The position numbers and the translations under genes are program-made. This document shows, piece after piece, positions 61,066 through 64,000 of a stretch of DNA of 64,000 nucleotides. The notes beneath the pieces are model-generated. The model was given only the letters and a program-made list of their open reading frames with translations, was not told the DNA's origin and made no database searches. How positions within the stretch are numbered: position 1 is the stretch's first letter; every line of letters starts with the position of its first letter. Where the stretch lies: NCBI GenBank assembly GCA_023512345.1, contig JAILZT010000013.1, forward strand, positions 94,171 through 158,170, given 5' to 3'. The DNA comes from Paenibacillus sp. Lineage in GTDB: Bacteria > Bacillota > Bacilli > Paenibacillales > Paenibacillaceae.

Positions 61066-62154
61066 ATGAAAGTGGGAATAATAGGGTTCGCAAATATTAC
61101 ATATATGCCATATCTTAGTAATTATACAACTGAATTAGAGCATATTGGAGCTAATTATGACTTAATATATTGGGATAGAAAAAATATAGAAGAAAAGACA
61201 GCTGGGAAAGTATTTGTTTATAAAAACAATATGGACGATGCGAGTAACAAATTTATTAAAATAAAAAAAATGTATAATTTTTATAAATTTTGTAAAAAGA
61301 TAATTGCCAAAGAGGATTACGATTTAATAATAATACTAACTACAATTCCGGCAATATTGCTTGGAGGAGTTTTAAGGAAAAATTATAGAAATAAATATAT
61401 TTTAGACATACGAGACTATACGTATGAAAAATATGTAATATACAGAAAAATACTAAATAATATTGTGGGAAACAGTAAAATAACTGTTATTTCATCTTCT
61501 GCTTTTTTGAATTTCTTACCACCTAATCATAATTATACAATATGCCATAATTTGAATTTGATAAATAAAAAAGATAAAAAAATAAGAATTAATAAAGAAA
61601 GAAATAAAGAAGGAGCAATAAGAATTTCATATATTGGAGCAATATCATATTATAATGAAGTAATTAAACTTCTATCAAAAATAGCTAACGATAAACGATT
61701 TATATTTGCATTTTATGGAGAAGGAATTGACGAGGTAAAGCTAAGAGAATACTGCCAAGCAAATTCCATAAATAATGTATATTTCTATGGAAGATATAAT
61801 GAAATTCAAAAAGAACAATTTTATAAAGAAACAGATATATTGTTTAATGCATATGGAAGTGATTCGCAGTTAGTGAAACATGCACTTTCTAACAAACTGT
61901 ATGACGCCGCCTGGTACAAAATTCCGATAATTGTTAATTCGGGTACAGCTATGCAAGAGATGTCAAACAAATTGGGTTATCAAATCAATTATCAGATGGA
62001 TAATCTAGCTGATAATTTATACGATTGGTACAATGAAATTGATTGGGTAGAATTAGGGGTTGTTGCGGATGAAATAATTAAGAATGCTATTCATGATAAT
62101 CTCAAATTCAAAAACCAATTTAATGCTTTAATTAGCGAAGGGAAAGAGTTTTAA
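61066..62154 (+). CDS. Glycosyltransferase (GT-B), AT-rich
   Basis: A 362-residue protein with a GT-B outline: N-terminal VGIIGFANITYMPYLSNYTT, LIIILTTIPAILLGGVL..., IRDYTYEKYVIY; C-terminal IRISYIGAISYYNEVIKLLSKI, FAFYGEGIDEVKLREY and NNVYFYGRYNEI, then a donor-site-like HALSNKLYDAAWYKIPIIVNSGTAM. Its substrate is unknown. It starts right after the capG stop with no separate ribosome-binding space. It is clearly more AT-rich than capE-G, with many AAA/ATA/AAT codons, as usual for serotype-specific transferases acquired by transfer. Confidence 0.8.
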   Translation: MKVGIIGFANITYMPYLSNYTTELEHIGANYDLIYWDRKNIEEKTAGKVFVYKNNMDDASNKFIKIKKMYNFYKFCKKIIAKEDYDLIIILTTIPAILLGGVLRKNYRNKYILDIRDYTYEKYVIYRKILNNIVGNSKITVISSSAFLNFLPPNHNYTICHNLNLINKKDKKIRINKERNKEGAIRISYIGAISYYNEVIKLLSKIANDKRFIFAFYGEGIDEVKLREYCQANSINNVYFYGRYNEIQKEQFYKETDILFNAYGSDSQLVKHALSNKLYDAAWYKIPIIVNSGTAMQEMSNKLGYQINYQMDNLADNLYDWYNEIDWVELGVVADEIIKNAIHDNLKFKNQFNALISEGKEF

Positions 62155-63378
62155 ATGGAAATTCTATATGTATCTAGACTATGTTCAACTAAAACATTTG
62201 ATATATTGTTTAATCAAAGCTCTATCAAGCCTGAGCAACAAGCTCAGAAATTTCATCGCTTACTTGCCGAGGGGTTTGGCAAAGTACAACAAACTAATAT
62301 TACTGCGCTAAGTGGATTGCCTATTTCCCGTTCAAATATACGTCAAGCTTATATTAAATTGCCTTCAGATATTGATAAGGATGTCACTTATAAATATATC
62401 CCTTTATTAAATATCCCTCTTTTAGGACATGTTGTTACCTTTCTGCTTACTTTCGTGTATTCTCTTATTTGGTGTCATAAAAATAAGAGCAACGATAAGA
62501 TTATTATATGTGATGTTCTTAATTTAACTATTAGCGTCGCTTCTAAAATTGCTGCTTTTCTTTCGAATGTGAAAACAGTTGGGATTGTAACAGATATCCC
62601 ATATTTTATGCAGGGATATACAAGGAAGAGAAAAATTGGGATGAGCTTATTAATACAAAATTTGTACACTAATTTTTGTGATTTCTTTCTTAAAAGATAT
62701 GACGCATACATTTTATTAACTCTTCACATGAATAATTTAGTTAATCCTAACAATAAGCCTTACATTATTATTGAGGGTATTGTAGATTCAGAAATGAAGA
62801 ATAGTATTAATAATTTGGAAAATAAAAATAATAAAAAAATTGTTATATATGCAGGAGCATTACAAGAAAAATACGGAGTTAAAATGTTAATTGAATCTTT
62901 TAAGAATCTCCCTATAAAAGAAAGTGAATTATGGTTATTTGGTTCTGGTGAATTAGAGAAAGAAATGAAAAATTATGAACTTATAGATAAAAGAATCAAG
63001 TATTTTGGGGTTTTGCCTAATAATGAGATAATAATTAAGGAGATACAAGCGACTCTACTGGTTAATCCTAGGCCCTCAGAAGAAGAGTTTACAAAATACT
63101 CATTTCCATCAAAAAATATGGAGTATATGGTTTCTGGAACTCCTATATTGACAACAAAACTCCCGGGAATGCCAGATGAGTATAAAGAATTTGTATATTG
63201 TTTTGATGGTGAGAATTTAGGGGATTTCACAGAAAAACTTTGTGAAATACTAAATAAAGATATAAGCGATCTACATGAATTTGGATTAAAGGCTAAACAT
63301 TTTGTTCTTACAAATAAGAATAATATACGTCAAGCTGAACAATTATTTCTTTTTTTTAAATCTGAGATTTTGATCTAG
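62155..63378 (+). CDS. Glycosyltransferase (GT4-like), AT-rich
   Basis: A 407-residue GT-B enzyme. N-terminal EILYVSRLCSTKTFDILFNQ, HRLLAEGFGKVQQTNITALSGLP; C-terminal IVIYAGALQEKYGVKMLIESF, ELWLFGSGELEKEMKNYELI, RIKYFGVLPNNEIIIKEIQATLLVNPRPSEEEFTKYSFPSKNMEYMVSGTPILTTKLPGMPDEY. The PR...FTKYSFPSKNMEYM...G pattern is the usual GT4 donor site. It adds one sugar of the repeat unit. Directly abuts the previous gene (stop/start TAAATG). Confidence 0.85.
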   Translation: MEILYVSRLCSTKTFDILFNQSSIKPEQQAQKFHRLLAEGFGKVQQTNITALSGLPISRSNIRQAYIKLPSDIDKDVTYKYIPLLNIPLLGHVVTFLLTFVYSLIWCHKNKSNDKIIICDVLNLTISVASKIAAFLSNVKTVGIVTDIPYFMQGYTRKRKIGMSLLIQNLYTNFCDFFLKRYDAYILLTLHMNNLVNPNNKPYIIIEGIVDSEMKNSINNLENKNNKKIVIYAGALQEKYGVKMLIESFKNLPIKESELWLFGSGELEKEMKNYELIDKRIKYFGVLPNNEIIIKEIQATLLVNPRPSEEEFTKYSFPSKNMEYMVSGTPILTTKLPGMPDEYKEFVYCFDGENLGDFTEKLCEILNKDISDLHEFGLKAKHFVLTNKNNIRQAEQLFLFFKSEILI

Positions 63379-63462
63379 CGTATAATTTAGTATATAAACA
63401 AATTTTGTGAATGATATCGACTTACTGACAAACGTATACTGGTTATTAACTGGGAGGAAAAA

Positions 63463-64000
63463 ATGTTATTTATTTTATTTATAGCAACTATAATATTCAT
63501 ACTATTTTTAGGAGTTATGAGAACGGGAAGGCTTTTTAACCCTTTAACTTTTTACAGTTTATTTTGGGGTATATGGTCTATTGTATCTATGAAAAATCCC
63601 TTTATGTTATATGTTGTATCAACAAAAACTTATCTAATAGTATGGTTGAATTTAGTCGCAACTTTTATTGGTTTCATAATAGTAAATCAAAAGGAAGGCA
63701 AAATTCAAGACAACATTTTATTCAACAAGAGAAAGCTAATGGGCGATTATTTACTAAATACCAAGTTGTTTTTATTACTTCAGGTTCTTGTTTTTGTGAT
63801 CTTAATTTTTTTACTAAGAAGATATAATATTTTATTAGCTTCGATGACAACCCAAGATATTAGAAGGATTGTTTATGAACAAGGGTTACTGTTTGATTCT
63901 TCTTTTAGCTCTATACTTTATTTTTGGTTTGTCACTCCAATAGTAAAAGTGTCCATTCTTTTATTTCTATCAAATCTAATCATAAATGGGAAAAAAAATA
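63463..64000 (+). CDS. Probable Wzy-type oligosaccharide polymerase, partial
   Basis: ATG 63463 with GGGAGG opens a frame that runs off the window end (179 codons). It begins MLFILFIATIIFILFLGVMR, then FNPLTFYSLFWGIWSIVS, YLIVWLNLVATFIGFIIV, LLQVLVFVILIFLLRRYNIL, and a loop SMTTQDIRRIVYEQGLLFD before YFWFVTPIVKVSILLFLSNLI. Multiple TM helices followed by an RR-x-YEQG loop are typical of EpsG/Wzy-type repeat-unit polymerases. AT-rich like the two genes before it. The C-terminal half is outside the window. Confidence 0.75.
   Translation, partial: MLFILFIATIIFILFLGVMRTGRLFNPLTFYSLFWGIWSIVSMKNPFMLYVVSTKTYLIVWLNLVATFIGFIIVNQKEGKIQDNILFNKRKLMGDYLLNTKLFLLLQVLVFVILIFLLRRYNILLASMTTQDIRRIVYEQGLLFDSSFSSILYFWFVTPIVKVSILLFLSNLIINGKKN

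Overview
The window looks like part of the chromosome of a Paenibacillus-type Firmicute. The evidence is the tig-clpP-clpX-(ispG)-lonB-lon-ysxC order, an S-layer-homology protein beside a Bacillus-type tyrosine kinase/phosphatase exopolysaccharide module, several secreted proteins with copper-amine-oxidase-like N-terminal domains, strong GGAGG ribosome-binding sites, TTG/GTG starts, a T-box leader and a Fur box. No 16S sequence is present, so the genus is an inference.

Layout. (1) 1-5160: a tRNA-Arg(UCU) with its terminator and a partial tandem copy of its 3' end, a frameshifted lipoprotein gene, a monooxygenase-fold protein, a GNAT acetyltransferase, and argS behind a T-box leader. (2) 5188-9325: a SWIM/SNF2 helicase, an ECF sigma factor remnant and an array of palindromic repeats. 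(3) 9326-17204: small accessory genes and regulators (CMD/MerR pair, MarR with a two-gene target operon, APH-like kinase, a tagA/wecG gene broken by an 8-bp duplication, AraC-GyrI, two methyltransferases). (4) 17315-30690: transport and stress genes (ABC-2 exporter with its TetR; a secreted propeller protein with pstS-pstC-pstA but no pstB; hcp with a divergent Crp/Fnr regulator; a Fur-boxed ferric-iron ABC importer). (5) 30911-33512: a FapA/DUF342 protein, a second repeat array, a decamer satellite and a second tRNA-Arg(UCU) in inverted orientation. (6) 33678-46803: proteostasis core tig, clpP, clpX, lonB, lon and ysxC, with ispG, a frameshifted nuclease-like gene, a 9-bp minisatellite and a third repeat array inserted between clpX and lonB. 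(7) 46943-64000: vanZ-like gene, then an exopolysaccharide/capsule locus: PHP phosphatase, SLH protein, Wzz-like adaptor, BY-kinase, CapD-type dehydratase, three poorly characterised genes, priming sugar transferase, a WbuB-like glycosyltransferase, CapE-CapF-CapG for UDP-N-acetyl-L-fucosamine, two AT-rich glycosyltransferases and the start of a probable Wzy polymerase, cut by the window end.

Most striking signal. Three intergenic arrays (8930-9113, 32838-33124, 40680-41068) consist of 21-nt imperfect palindromes of the form TAG...CTA. All three begin with the same centre spacing of about 51, then 61-62, then 51 bp, and the longer two continue at 50-53 bp. Two arrays share the GAGGGA/TCCCTC core; the third has an unrelated GTTGCAC/GTGCAAC core with the same geometry. 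The spacings are close to whole numbers of DNA helical turns (about 5, 6, 5). I do not recognise this as a named element. Other notable points are four broken genes, a gene probably starting at ATT (33678), the 33-kb inverted tRNA-Arg repeat, vanZ bracketed by direct repeats, and a pst cluster without its ATPase.
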